Shown piece after piece: positions 16,060-26,200 of a stretch of DNA of 64,000 bases; the stretch's first letter is position 1; every line of letters begins with the position of its first letter. The stretch spans positions 1 to 64,000 of the forward strand of contig CALXMQ010000006.1 of assembly GCA_944389515.1 (NCBI GenBank). Direction: 5' to 3'. The notes under the pieces were generated by a model, which saw only the letters and a list, made by a program, of their open reading frames with translations, made no database searches and was not told the DNA's origin. The position numbers and the translations under genes are program-made. Origin of the DNA: an uncultured Alphaproteobacteria bacterium (GTDB lineage: Bacteria > Pseudomonadota > Alphaproteobacteria > Rs-D84).

Positions 16060-16118
16060 AGTAATAAAACATTATCACAAAGTTTGAATTTGTCAATGCG
16101 TTTTTTGGGGTTTATTTC

Positions 16119-16148
16119 TTGACCAAAAGTCTAAAAATTTGCTATTCT
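16119..16148 (+). promoter_or_regulatory. gyrA promoter
   Basis: TTGACC (16119-16124) and TATTCT (16143-16148) are 18 bp apart, about 30 bp before the gyrA start. Confidence 0.6.
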
Positions 16149-16179
16149 TTATTTGTTAAAAAGCAAGGGATTTCTAAGT

Positions 16180-18930
16180 ATGTCAGAAACAAATAATATC
16201 AACGAAGTAAATGAAATAAAAATTCCGCAATCATCGCTGGAACATGAAATGCGAACCAGTTTCTTGGACTATGCGATGTCGGTGATTGTTGACCGCGCGT
16301 TACCAGATGTTCGCGATGGATGCAAACCGGTGCATCGGCGTATTTTGTATGTTATGAACGATGTTGCGCCGGCAACAAAACCGACGGTTAAATCTGCCCG
16401 TATTGTGGGTGATGTTATGGGTAAATATCATCCCCATGGTGACAGTTCTATATATGAAGCCATGGTACGTATGGGCCAAGATTTTTCTATGGGTGAAATG
16501 TTGGTCCAAGGCCAAGGTAACTTTGGTTCACGTGACGGTGATAAAGCCGCCGCCATGCGTTATACCGAAGCGCGCCTGTCAAAACTGGGCGCATCAATGA
16601 TGGATGATTTGGACAAAGATACCGTTGATTGGCAACCAAATTTTGATGGTACGTTACAAGAACCGATTGTATTGCCGACTAAGTTTCCAAATTTCTTGGT
16701 AAATGGTGGGTCGGGGATTGCTGTTGGTATGGCAACAAATGTGCCAACGTATAACTTAGGTGAAATTTGTAACGGTATTCTGGCAATTTTGGATAACCCA
16801 GATTTATCTGATGATGAATTATTTGGAATAATCCCAGGGCCCGATTTCCCCACAGGTGCGGTTATTATGGGGCGCGCTGGCGCGTACAAGGCACATACCA
16901 CAGGACGTGGTTCAATTATCGTGCGTGCCAAAACACATATGGAAACGTTTCATGATCATCCTGCAATCGTTGTTGATGAAATACCGTACCAGGTGAATAA
17001 AGCGCAACTGATTATGAAAATCGCGGAACTAAGCAAGGATAAACGTATCGAAGGTATTTCTGAAATCCGCGATGAATCGTCAAAAGAAGGTTTGCGTATC
17101 GTTATTGAATTAAAGCGTGATGCGATTCCTGATGTTGTGCTGAATCATTTGTTTCAGTATACAGAAATGCAAACGAATTTCCCTGTGAACATGATGGCGC
17201 TGAATCGTGGTCGGCCGATGCTGTTCAATATTCGTGGGGTGCTGGATGCGTTTATTGATTTCAGATGCGAAGTTATCCGCCGCCGTACGATTTTTGATTT
17301 GAATCGTGCGCGTAATCGTGCGCATACTTTGTTGGGATTATCGGTTGCGGTCGGTAATTTGGATGAAGTAATCGAACTGATTAAATCCAGTGCGAATCCG
17401 GACGCTGCACGCGAAGCGTTGGTATCACGTGGGTGGCGTGCATCAGATATTGAAAATTATATTCAACTGATTGATGACCCAAATACAGAATACAAAGATG
17501 GCATGTTTTATATGTCCGAAGACCAGGCACGTGCAATTTTGGAATTACAGTTGCATCGTTTAACAGGACTGGAACGTGATAAATTGCATGCAGATTTGGT
17601 TGATTTGGGTGCACAAATCAAAGATTTATTAGATATTTTAGGCAGTCACGCGCGCATCATCCAGATTATACGTGATGAAACAACCATGGTTCGTGACAGT
17701 TGGGCCAGTCCGCGTCGTACTGAAATTTCTGATGCAGAAATTGATATCGATGTCGAAGATTTAATTGCACGCGAAGATATGGTTATCACTGTATCAAATA
17801 CAGGATATATCAAACGTGTGTCGCTGGATACATATCGTGCACAAAAACGTGGGGGCAAGGGACGCAATGCCATGACCACCAAAGACGACGATTATGTGGT
17901 TCAGGTATTTGTTGCAAATACGCATACGCCGTTGTTGTTCTTTTCATCGCGTGGATTGTGCTATAAATTAAAAACTTATAAGTTGCCAGAGGCTGCGGCC
18001 GCGGCCAAGGGACGCCCACTGGTAAACTTGTTGCCATTGGAAAATGGTGAAACAATAACTGCTATCTTACCAGTTCCCGAAGAAGATGTGGTTGCGGCAC
18101 GTGAATCAGGCGTTGAACGTTATTTGATGTTTGCAACTGCATCTGGGACGGTGCGCCGCAATCGTACGTCTGATTTTGATTCAATTCGTGCAAATGGTAA
18201 AATCGCAATGAAGCTAGACGAAGGTGACAGTTTGATTTCTGTTTTGCCATGTACCGAAGATCAAGATGTATTCTTGGCCACATATCGTGGACGTTGTATA
18301 CGATTCCCGGTATCTGAAATTCGTGTATTTGCCGGCCGTAATTCAACCGGTGTTCGTGGCATGACATTGGGTGCAGACGACCGTATTATCGGTATGGCAA
18401 TGTTGACGCATGGTGAATCTGATGCCGCGGTGCGCGCCGCGTATATAAAACAATCGCGTGCGGCGCGTCGTGCCGCCACTGGCATCGAAGAAGAATCGTC
18501 TGATGACGAAGAAGAAACAACAAATCTGACCCTGACAGATGAACAAATGTCCAAAATGGCGTCTGTGGAACAGTTTATATTGACTGTGTCTGAAAACGGT
18601 TTTGGTAAACGTACCAGTTCGTATGAATACCGTACCACACATCGCGGCGGCGGCGGATTTGCAAATATAAAACTGGGTGGTAAAAATACCGCTGTGGCTG
18701 GGTCTTTCCCGGTGGATGATAATAATGATATTATCATGGTAACAGATGGCGGCAAGATAATCCGCACACCTGTGCGTGATGTTCGTATTGCAGGTCGCGC
18801 GACTGCGGGGGTAACATTGTTCCGTACGGCTGAAAATGAAAAGGTTGTGTCCGCTATATCAATCCTTAGTGACGAAGGCGAACAGGCCGAAGTTGAAACC
18901 GAAGCACACGAACAAGAAAATAACCAATAA
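16180..18930 (+). CDS. gyrA: DNA gyrase subunit A
   Basis: This 916-aa protein is GyrA rather than ParC because it carries the GyrA box QKRGGKG at residues 555-561. The N-terminal domain has the catalytic Tyr128 in RYTEARL. The quinolone-determining region reads [15 protein letters not shown]: the Ser equivalent to E. coli Ser83 is kept and the Asp87 position is Glu93. The C-terminal beta-pinwheel is interrupted near residues 770-782 by an acidic insert ([12 protein letters not shown]). The ATG at 16180 has AAGGGA ten bases upstream. The MerR gene follows after 12 bases. Confidence 0.96.
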   Translation: MSETNNINEVNEIKIPQSSLEHEMRTSFLDYAMSVIVDRALPDVRDGCKPVHRRILYVMNDVAPATKPTVKSARIVGDVMGKYHPHGDSSIYEAMVRMGQDFSMGEMLVQGQGNFGSRDGDKAAAMRYTEARLSKLGASMMDDLDKDTVDWQPNFDGTLQEPIVLPTKFPNFLVNGGSGIAVGMATNVPTYNLGEICNGILAILDNPDLSDDELFGIIPGPDFPTGAVIMGRAGAYKAHTTGRGSIIVRAKTHMETFHDHPAIVVDEIPYQVNKAQLIMKIAELSKDKRIEGISEIRDESSKEGLRIVIELKRDAIPDVVLNHLFQYTEMQTNFPVNMMALNRGRPMLFNIRGVLDAFIDFRCEVIRRRTIFDLNRARNRAHTLLGLSVAVGNLDEVIELIKSSANPDAAREALVSRGWRASDIENYIQLIDDPNTEYKDGMFYMSEDQARAILELQLHRLTGLERDKLHADLVDLGAQIKDLLDILGSHARIIQIIRDETTMVRDSWASPRRTEISDAEIDIDVEDLIAREDMVITVSNTGYIKRVSLDTYRAQKRGGKGRNAMTTKDDDYVVQVFVANTHTPLLFFSSRGLCYKLKTYKLPEAAAAAKGRPLVNLLPLENGETITAILPVPEEDVVAARESGVERYLMFATASGTVRRNRTSDFDSIRANGKIAMKLDEGDSLISVLPCTEDQDVFLATYRGRCIRFPVSEIRVFAGRNSTGVRGMTLGADDRIIGMAMLTHGESDAAVRAAYIKQSRAARRAATGIEEESSDDEEETTNLTLTDEQMSKMASVEQFILTVSENGFGKRTSSYEYRTTHRGGGGFANIKLGGKNTAVAGSFPVDDNNDIIMVTDGGKIIRTPVRDVRIAGRATAGVTLFRTAENEKVVSAISILSDEGEQAEVETEAHEQENNQ

Positions 18931-18942
18931 ACGGGGGACGGC

Positions 18943-19344
18943 ATGGATAACGAATATTTTGCATCTATAAACGAAGTGTCAAAGCGTTTGTCTGTGCCGG
19001 CACACACGCTGCGTTATTGGGAAAAGCAGTTTCCTGTGGCAATTCGACCAACAACTGGGGCTGGGGGACGTCGTTATTATCGTACAGAAACGGTTGACAG
19101 ATTGGTTGTTATTCGTGATTTATTGTATAAGCACGGATTGACAATCGCCGGTGTCAAAAAATTATTGCGTGATGGGAATTTTCCATCTTCGGCGGATGAA
19201 TTTGTGAAAAATGTTGATGCTGGTGATATGGGATGCACATCTGCGGTATCTGATACATCAACGTCGCAACCAGATGCGTCACAAATTGACGCGGCCATAT
19301 CTGTGTTGGAACGTGCGCGCAGTTTATTAGAAACAGTACAATAA
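18943..19344 (+). CDS. MerR-family transcriptional regulator
   Basis: 133 aa. The N-terminal winged helix is clear: ASINEVSKRLSVPAHTLRYW, then GGRRYYRTETVDRL and HGLTIAGVKKLLRDG. It lacks the Cys ligands of metal-sensing MerR proteins. The C-terminus has a Ser/Thr/Asp-rich linker and a short dimerisation helix (AAISVLERARSLLETV). This form resembles the alphaproteobacterial MerR protein usually found beside ihfA; here it follows gyrA with a 12-base gap and shares its transcript. Effector unknown. Confidence 0.88.
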   Translation: MDNEYFASINEVSKRLSVPAHTLRYWEKQFPVAIRPTTGAGGRRYYRTETVDRLVVIRDLLYKHGLTIAGVKKLLRDGNFPSSADEFVKNVDAGDMGCTSAVSDTSTSQPDASQIDAAISVLERARSLLETVQ

Positions 19345-19373
19345 ATAAACGCGCCAATGGCGCGTTTATTTAT
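19343..19373. terminator. Bidirectional intrinsic terminator
   Basis: AAATAAACGCGCC (19343-19355) and GGCGCGTTTATTT (19359-19371) form a perfect 13-bp stem around AAT. It serves the gyrA-merR unit and the convergent minus-strand gene. Confidence 0.92.
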
Positions 19374-19969
19374 TTTTCATTTTGGATTTTTTTCAAATTT
19401 TGTTCCAGACGATTTAATCTGTGTTGATGATATTTAATCAGCGCTTGATTCATGTCTGTACGAAAATGATTGTAATTGCTTTTTACGCGAACTTTTAATG
19501 GCAATGCTTTGATTGCAGCAATATCAGCGCTGTCTTGACGCATTTTTTCAATTTCGCCATAAACATATCTTAAATGTCTGTCGGCGACGGCAAACGCGCT
19601 GTCTTTATCAAACAAGTCATTGATTACTTCGCTTTCGATTGAATCACGACGTGAATACAGTTTTTGAACCGTTTCATCGGAATAATCGTATACTTGTTCC
19701 ATTTTTTCAATTTCTTTGGTCAGTTGTTGATATTGTGCTGTGCGTGCAGCGCTGTCGCGACCATTTACAACAACATTTCTGTGGGCGATGCCGTATGCCT
19801 GTTCCGCCTCTGGCTGAGAAAAATAACGCCATTGGTTTAATTTTTCTTGGTCAAAGGTTGGTTCGCCATATGTTGCGATAAATACACCTGTAATCAGTGC
19901 CAACACCAATGCCGCAGACGCAGTAATTCCACCACGAACCAGCAATTTGTTTAATGTCGATTTTTTCAT
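19370..19969 (-). CDS. Membrane-anchored coiled-coil protein, 199 aa
   Basis: Unrecognised. A basic N-terminus (MKKSTLNKLLVRGG) leads into one membrane helix (residues about 15-33, ITASAALVLALITGVFIATY). The rest is charged and strongly helical (LTKEIEKMEQVYDYSDETVQ, HRLNRLEQNLKKIQNEK), probably a coiled coil in the periplasm. The ATG at 19969 is chosen for the AAGGGA upstream. It stands alone between a terminator and tRNA-Glu. Confidence 0.7.
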   Translation of the reverse strand: MKKSTLNKLLVRGGITASAALVLALITGVFIATYGEPTFDQEKLNQWRYFSQPEAEQAYGIAHRNVVVNGRDSAARTAQYQQLTKEIEKMEQVYDYSDETVQKLYSRRDSIESEVINDLFDKDSAFAVADRHLRYVYGEIEKMRQDSADIAAIKALPLKVRVKSNYNHFRTDMNQALIKYHQHRLNRLEQNLKKIQNEK

Positions 19970-20044
19970 AAGAATCCCTTTGTTGTTTTGATATATTATA
20001 GTACAAAAATATAAATTGTCAACAATAATATAAGGATAATATTT

Positions 20045-20119
20045 TGGCAGTCCCAACGGGAATCGAACCCGTGTTACCGGAATGAGAATCCGATGTCCTG
20101 ACCGCTAGACGATGGGACC
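20045..20119 (-). tRNA. tRNA-Glu (CUC)
   Basis: On the minus strand the sequence folds as a full cloverleaf: acceptor GGTCCCA with TGGGACT, a D arm TCTAGCGGTCAGGA, anticodon loop TTCTCAT giving anticodon CTC, T arm ACGGGTTCGATTCCCGT, discriminator G and encoded CCA. The first acceptor pair is G-U. Confidence 0.93.
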
Positions 20120-20174
20120 AGTGTCAAATATATTATCAATTATTTAATCCGTTGCAAATGGTAATTGTGATATT

Positions 20175-20184
20175 TGGTTGGGGC
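20175..20184 (-). repeat. Short copy of the tRNA-Gln 3' end (outer)
   Basis: TGGTTGGGGC is identical to the first ten bases of the tRNA-Gln gene as read on the plus strand (20561-20570); with its flank, ATTTGGTTGGGGC, 13 bases match. A GTTCGAACC T-loop-like string follows at about 20200, but no cloverleaf can be drawn. Confidence 0.5.
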
Positions 20185-20255
20185 TTGTGACAGCTGCTTG
20201 TGTTCGAACCGGCAACCGTTGGTTGCAGATTGCGCCGCGAACGAACCAAAAACAA

Positions 20256-20278
20256 AAAACGCCACAGGGGCGTTTTAA
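20256..20278. terminator. Terminator-like hairpin
   Basis: AAAACGCC (20256-20263) pairs with GGCGTTTT (20269-20276). T-rich on both strands; it could end minus-strand transcripts coming from the tRNA-Gln side. Confidence 0.65.
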
Positions 20279-20285
20279 TATTATG

Positions 20286-20508
20286 TGCGTCTGTCACACT
20301 TCGTTAAAACTTCGTGTGGCACTCCTTCGCGTGAACTGTTCCGCTCCGGCTTGCCACCCGAAGCGTCACAGACGCGAAGGGTGGTTGGGGCGCACACGGG
20401 GGGATGGGGGTGTTCCCCCATTTCCATTTTGGGAAATCTGTGATTTTCCGAAATGGTTACAAAACATTGATAATGTTTTGCGGCACAAATACGTAAGTCT
20501 ATTTGTGC
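20286..20508. repeat. Run of adjacent hairpins between two tRNA genes
   Basis: Successive inverted repeats fill this stretch: GCGTCTGT/ACAGACGC (20286, 20369) enclosing CCTTCGCGT/ACGCGAAGG; ATGGGGG-TGTT-CCCCCAT (20404-20421); a 15-bp stem with triloop TGT (20424-20456, two G-U pairs); CAAAACATT-GAT-AATGTTTTG (20460-20480); and GCACAAATA/TATTTGTGC (20483-20508). A copy of the tRNA-Gln end (TGGTTGGGGCGCAC) sits at 20382-20395. No credible gene spans it. Confidence 0.75.
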
Positions 20509-20531
20509 AATCCGTGCGAATACCAAATAAA

Positions 20532-20558
20532 AAATACCCCTGTGGGGTGTTTTTTTTA
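20532..20558. terminator. Bidirectional terminator beside tRNA-Gln
   Basis: ATACCCC and GGGGTGT pair around TGT, with A-rich and T-rich flanks, so it can end the minus-strand tRNA-Gln transcript. Confidence 0.8.
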
Positions 20559-20560
20559 TT

Positions 20561-20634
20561 TGGTTGGGGCGCACGGATTCGAACCATGATAAAGAGAACC
20601 AAAATCTCTTGTCCTACCATTAGACGACACCCCA
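20561..20634 (-). tRNA. tRNA-Gln (UUG)
   Basis: On the minus strand: acceptor TGGGGTG with CGCCCCA, anticodon loop TTTTGGT between AGAGA and TCTCT giving anticodon TTG, T arm with GGTTCGAAT, and encoded CCA. The U1-A72 end pair is typical of tRNA-Gln. Confidence 0.93.
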
Positions 20635-20736
20635 AAAGCAACACTGATTATAAATATCTTTTATGTTTTTGCAATAACAATTTTATATAATAGTTTAATT
20701 GTGGAAAAAATTTTTTTATTTTTTTAATTTTTCTAC

Positions 20737-20784
20737 TTGCATTTTGTTTATTAAAACATATAATCATTAAAGTTTTTAATGATT
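20737..20784 (+). promoter_or_regulatory. Promoter and MarR operator of the efflux operon
   Basis: TTGCAT (20737-20742) and TATAAT (20759-20764) are 16 bp apart. AATCATTAAA (20762-20771) and TTTAATGATT (20775-20784) form a perfect inverted repeat over the end of the -10 and the start site, the expected place for autorepression by MarR. Confidence 0.8.
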
Positions 20785-20818
20785 AAACGTCTATGTTTTA
20801 CAATAAAAGGAATTCAAA

Positions 20819-21268
20819 ATGGCGCACAAAGAATTTGTAAAACTGTTTGAATCAAATATTTTATTATTTGACAAATTGGCCGATAAATTAAAGCGCGAAC
20901 CGTCTTTTTTAGCAGGATATCCGCGTCAACAGCTTAGCATTTTGGTACGTTTGCACATTGGTGGGCCGGCACGGTTAAAGGATATTGCGCGGCGTGAAAT
21001 GGTTACAACGCCGAATTTATGCGCGGCATTTAGAAAACTGGAACGTGATGGATTTGTATTGCGCAAGATTGACGAACAAGATCGTCGTAATACTTGGTAT
21101 TCTGTGACCAAGGCTGGTGAACAGGTTGCAGCCCAGGCGATGGATGCCATGCGTAATGCGATTGACAGATTGTTTTCAAAATTGTCACGCGAAGATGAAT
21201 CTGCGTTGACCAACGCGATGAAGACAATAAACAATATTTTAACGCGGATGGAGATTACAAATGCATAA
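20819..21268 (+). CDS. MarR-family repressor
   Basis: 149 aa with the MarR winged-helix order: PRQQLSILVRLHIGGPARLK, recognition-helix region TTPNLCAAFRKLERDGFVLR and the wing DEQDRRNTWYSVTKAG, closed by a C-terminal dimerisation helix. It is the first gene of a marR-tolC-adaptor-RND operon and overlaps tolC by eight bases, so it very probably controls the pump through the palindrome at 20762-20784. Inducer unknown. AAAGGA lies upstream of the ATG. Confidence 0.92.
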   Translation: MAHKEFVKLFESNILLFDKLADKLKREPSFLAGYPRQQLSILVRLHIGGPARLKDIARREMVTTPNLCAAFRKLERDGFVLRKIDEQDRRNTWYSVTKAGEQVAAQAMDAMRNAIDRLFSKLSREDESALTNAMKTINNILTRMEITNA

Positions 21269-22595
21269 ATTAAAAATTGCCGCAATAGTATTGTGTGCGG
21301 CTGGGGCGGTAACGCCGTCGTTTGCCATGGATTTATCGCTGGATGATGCGGTGAATATGATTTTGGATGAATCACAAGACTTGAAAAAGGCCGAAGCCAA
21401 CCTGAAAAAAGCAGAGGCATCATTAGATGTTGCCAATGCAAATCGCTGGTTCAAGATAGATGGCACAGCAACATATATGAACTTGATTGACATGAAAAAT
21501 CCGACAAAGTCATACAGTGTTGATATTCCGCCTGAAATTAGTGGTATGTTGTCACAATATTTGGACAAGCCTGTTCAATTACCGCAATCTTTGGATATCC
21601 CAGACAGTATGTTTATGGCTGGTGTATCAATTACCCAGCCGATTTACACGTTTGGTAAAATTGGTAATGCGGTAAAGTCGGTAAAATCTGCAATAAAAAT
21701 GGCAGAGGCATCACGTGAAATAACCCTGCGCGAGGTTAAATATAGTGCTGTTGATATGTATTGGACAGCAAAAATGACAGATGAAATTGTTGATATTTCA
21801 CGGGCTGATTTACAGGCGGCGCGTGATGCACGGCGCAGTTTAACATCGGCTGGTCGTGCCAACCGCAGTAATCTGGTTAAAATTGAATCTGATATTGCGA
21901 CCAAAGAAATCAATTTATCAAATGCAGAATTTAATCGTGATACCGCGCATCGTATGTTAAAGATTCTGGCTGGGATTGATGTTGATACAGAATTAAATTT
22001 AACAGACGAATTCCCAGATACGTTTGCGGACTTAAATGCTGGTGAATTAAAATCGACCCCACAATGGGATGCGTTGCGTGAACAGGTTCAAATGTATGAA
22101 CGTAACGCCAAATCTAAACGTGCAGGCGCATTACCGACTTTGGCGGCAACGGCATCGTATAACTATATTGCGTATGGGCCAAATATGCCTAATATGTTTG
22201 GACATGATAATATGCAATCTGCATATTGGGGGTTGGCGTTACAGGTACCAATTTTCAGTGGTGGTGCCAATATGGCCAATGCCACAATAGAGGCCATGAA
22301 TGCTGAATCTGCCCGTCAAGATTTAGACAAAGCAAAAAAATTGACCAGCGAAGAATATACACGTGCCATTGACCAGTACAATCATTTGCGTGGAAATTTG
22401 AAAACATTAAAAAATGCGCGTGATTTGGCGGCCAAGGCATACGAATTTTCCAGTGGTCGTTTTGCATCTGGTCAAACGTCGGCGGTTGAATTAGCCGAAG
22501 TATCTGCGGGGTTATACCAGCTGGATATGGCGTTATTAAATGCAAAATACAATATTTTAATGTCTGCGGAATCTGTAAAAAAATTGGGTGAATAA
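21261..22595 (+). CDS. TolC-family outer-membrane efflux protein
   Basis: This 444-aa protein has a signal peptide (KIAAIVLCAAGAVTPSFA) and two TolC repeats with long helices (LSLDDAVNMILDESQDLKKA early; LRGNLKTLKNARDLAAKAYE late) and Tyr/Phe-rich outer-membrane strands (SYNYIAYGPNMPNMF). It should form the trimeric exit duct for the RND pump encoded two genes downstream. It is coupled to marR by overlap and is followed after three bases by the adaptor-like gene. Confidence 0.93.
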   Translation: MHKLKIAAIVLCAAGAVTPSFAMDLSLDDAVNMILDESQDLKKAEANLKKAEASLDVANANRWFKIDGTATYMNLIDMKNPTKSYSVDIPPEISGMLSQYLDKPVQLPQSLDIPDSMFMAGVSITQPIYTFGKIGNAVKSVKSAIKMAEASREITLREVKYSAVDMYWTAKMTDEIVDISRADLQAARDARRSLTSAGRANRSNLVKIESDIATKEINLSNAEFNRDTAHRMLKILAGIDVDTELNLTDEFPDTFADLNAGELKSTPQWDALREQVQMYERNAKSKRAGALPTLAATASYNYIAYGPNMPNMFGHDNMQSAYWGLALQVPIFSGGANMANATIEAMNAESARQDLDKAKKLTSEEYTRAIDQYNHLRGNLKTLKNARDLAAKAYEFSSGRFASGQTSAVELAEVSAGLYQLDMALLNAKYNILMSAESVKKLGE

Positions 22596-22598
22596 AAA

Positions 22599-23195
22599 AT
22601 GGAAAAGATAGCAATAAAATTAAAATCAGAACAGGTTAAAAAGGCACTGTATGGTGCGTGTATAATTGCGCTGGTTGGTTGGGTTGTGTTTCGGTTTGCT
22701 GCGATTGGCGCCGAAAATGCACGTGCAGTATTTAATCCGGCACGTTATGCGGCAGATGTTGGTGCACCAGTGTACGCCATGACCATTACGCACCAAGACG
22801 GGGTATTGCGTGAACCGATTGAAGTAAAAAATAATCGTGCGTTGGTGTCGTCTGTGCGTGTTGGAAAATTACAACCCGGGCAACGTGTTGGCGATGGTGA
22901 AATTATATCTGTGTCACATGATGTTGATTTGAACACCGGCATGCATATTGTTCGTACGCGTAATGTTGCAGATGGTCTGCAATACGCAGAATTTGAATCA
23001 GACGGGTATTTTGTGCCTTTGTATGCAATAAACAACGGTGTTGTTATGTTGAACGTGGACGGCGTTGCCACCCCACGCAGCATAGATGTTTTACGTTCAG
23101 ATACACAAAATGCGATGGTGGCCGGATTAAACGATGGTGATGTTGTAATTTTATCGCATGTGGATTCAGGTGCCAAGGTTCAAATTGTCAAATAA
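22599..23195 (+). CDS. Short membrane-fusion (adaptor-like) protein, 198 aa
   Basis: It sits where a periplasmic adaptor belongs, between tolC and the RND gene. One N-terminal membrane helix (YGACIIALVGWVVFRFAAI) precedes a periplasmic part with lipoyl/barrel-like text (VSSVRVGKLQPGQRVGDGEI) and an adaptor-type C-terminus (AMVAGLNDGDVVILSHV). Normal RND adaptors have about 350-400 residues. The helical hairpin that docks with TolC seems to be missing, so this is either a reduced adaptor or a related barrel protein. Assignment relies largely on position. Confidence 0.65.
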   Translation: MEKIAIKLKSEQVKKALYGACIIALVGWVVFRFAAIGAENARAVFNPARYAADVGAPVYAMTITHQDGVLREPIEVKNNRALVSSVRVGKLQPGQRVGDGEIISVSHDVDLNTGMHIVRTRNVADGLQYAEFESDGYFVPLYAINNGVVMLNVDGVATPRSIDVLRSDTQNAMVAGLNDGDVVILSHVDSGAKVQIVK

Positions 23196-23234
23196 TACGA
23201 TAATACGTACGTATAATAACAGGGGGATTTCATT

Positions 23235-26200
23235 ATGTTAAAGTTTTTCGTTCGCAGACCCGTTACAACGGTTATGTTTGTTTTGTTTTGGGTTGTATTG
23301 GGTTTTGTGTCTTTCCCAAAAATGAATATAGAACGTACACCGTCGGTTGAATTGCCAATGGTGACAGCAACATTTATATACCCTGGGGCGGCGCCGTCTG
23401 AAATCGAATCCCAGGTTATTAAACGTGCCGAAGATGCAATTTCCGAAGTGTCTGAAATTAAAAAAATCACATCCCAGGCATTTGAAAACGGTGGCTTTGT
23501 TATGGCCGAATTTAACATCGGTGTTGATGTAAATGATAAAGCAACCGAAGTAAAAACAAAACTGGATGCGTTGGTATCTGAATTTCCAACAGATATGGAA
23601 CAGCCCGTTGTTGAAAAATTAAATCCTTTGGAACAACCAGTCGTAGATATTATGGTAACTGGTGGAAATCTGCGTGATTTACAAGAATACGTTGATGATA
23701 CTTTGTCAAACAAGATAACCGCAATCCCAGGTGTTGCGAACGTTGATGTGTTTGGTGGTGAAACGCGCGCTGTACGTATAGAAATGAATCCAGAAAGTTT
23801 GGCGGCACGTGGCGCAACAGTTATGGATGTTGTAACCGCATTGGGTCAGCGCAATTTGAACGTCCCAGGTGGTAAAATTGAATTTGGTACAAATTCTTCA
23901 AACGTTCGTTTTGTTGGTGAATTTTCCAGTGTTGATGAAATTGCAAATTTGCAACTGACCACGATGGAAGGCCAACGTTTCAAATTATCTGAAATTGCAA
24001 CAGTAACAGATGCCGCACGTGATATTGAAAATGGCGCGCGTTATGATGGAAACGAAGTTATAATTGCATCTGTGATTAAATCATCTGATGGTAATGCAAT
24101 CAATGTATCGCGTGCGTTGCATAAACAAATGCCAGAATTGTTGGCTGATTTGAAAACAGAATTCCCAGATGCACAAATGGAAATAATTTCTGATTCATCA
24201 ACCGCGATTGCAGATGAAACATATGGTACAATCGAAGGTATTATATTAGGGGTTATTTTCACAGTATTGGTATTATTGGTATTCACACGTAATTGGCGTT
24301 CAACAATTATCGCAGGTGTTGTTATACCGGCATCATTGATTGCAGGATTCTTTTTCATGGATGCCAGTAACTTTACAATCAATGCATTGACGTTGTTGGC
24401 GTATTCGTCTGCATTAGGGACATTGGTATCAAATGCAATTATTTTGATTGAATCTGCATTGCAAGAAATGCGTCGTGGCAAATCACCCGAAGATGCCGCA
24501 ATCGACGGAACAAAGAAAGTATGGGTATCTGTATTGGCCGGTGTTGGAACAAACGTCGTGGTGTTCTTGCCGTTGGCGTTTATGGGGGGAATTGCCGGAC
24601 AATTTATGAATCAATTTGGTTTGACGGTTGTGTATTTGACATTGTTGTCTTTGTTGTTCTCGTTCACATTGACACCAATGATGATTGCAAAGTTCTTGCG
24701 TTTAACAGATAATAAAAAATCTAAAAAAATACAAAATGCAAAAACAGTTCGTGCCACGGTTGTGTCTGAAAAGCAAAGTGCGCCGAAAAAAGAATCCCGG
24801 ATGCGCCGTTGGTATAATTATCAGCATGCACATCCATGGCGCGTTGTTGTGATGGCGGTTGCGACGTTGGCGGCGTCTGCGATGCTGATGCAATTTGTTG
24901 GTAATGAATTTGCCCCATCCACAGATACAAATGAAATCAACATAACGGCACGTGCACCAATGGGGGCCACATATGAAAAATCATCATATATTGCCGAACA
25001 GATAGAAGAAAAATTGGCACAATTTGATGATATAACAAATGTATCTGTCAAAATTGGTGACCGCGGATTGCAAAATATCGCTGTGAAATTGACATTAAAA
25101 GATGTTGATGAACGCAATAAATCTGACCAAGAAATTGCACGTGATATTATGCCTGTTTTGTCTGAAATTCCCGATGTAGAAATCCAAGTAAATGCCGGTA
25201 TGGCAATATCTGCTGGGACATCCAGTGCAGATATTGTGATGAACGTATACGGGCCTGATGATGCCAAACGTACGGCATATGCAAACCAGGTTCTGGATAT
25301 GGTAAATCAAATACCAGAAGTGCAATCTGCGGTGTTGGCACAACAAAAGCCAGCCACAGAAACACAATTCGTTCCAGATGAAAATAAAATGAATTCTTGG
25401 GGTATCAATAATTCGTATGCTGGTATCACTTTGCGTACAGCACTGTACGGAAACGATGATTATAAGTATAAAGAAAATGGCGAAGAATATCCGATTATTT
25501 TGGAATTTGCAGAACCGTTCAAAGGCATGGGCATGTTTGATAATGTGTTTGTAAATTCACAACGTGGTATGGTGCCATTATCTGAATTAGGTGAAATTCG
25601 TACGGTTGATGCGACACCAGATATTATGCGTATTGATAAAAACCGTATCACAGAAATAGACGTCAATATCGGTAAATCAACAATGGGACCAGTCCAGAAG
25701 AAAATCGAAGCCGCAATCGCCAAGGTTGATTGGGAATCTGGATATGGCGTTGATTTTGGTGGGATGTCTGAAATCCAAGGTGAAACAACCACCGAAATTG
25801 GTAATGCGTTTATGTTGGCCATCATATTGACTTATATGTTATTGGCGGCAATATTAAATTCATTGGCGCATCCGTTTACCATTGCGACATCTATTGTCAC
25901 CAGTTTTGTTGGTGTATTTGCGTTGATGTTTTTATCTGGGGCGTCAATGAACGTTGGTGCGATGTTGGCGTGCGTTATGTTGGTTGGATTGGTGGTAAAT
26001 AATAATATTTTGGTTTTGGAACCAACCGTTGGCCGTATTGCAAATGGTGAAAGGCCATATGATGCACTGTGGACTGAATTAAAAGATAAACAGTCTATGA
26101 TTTTAATGACATCAATCGCTGTTATTACAGGTATGGTGCCCCAGTTATGGAGTGCCGATGGTATGAAGGTTGCCATGGCTGCGGTAATGATTGGTGGTAT

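Noticed and set aside
20185-20250. Second tRNA gene on the minus strand near the GTTCGAACC string
   Set aside because: No acceptor or anticodon stem can be formed; only the T-loop-like string and the terminal bases resemble a tRNA.
20178-20690. Plus-strand 170-codon frame across the hairpin run and tRNA-Gln
   Set aside because: It reads through a tRNA gene, two terminators and many inverted repeats, so it is not coding.
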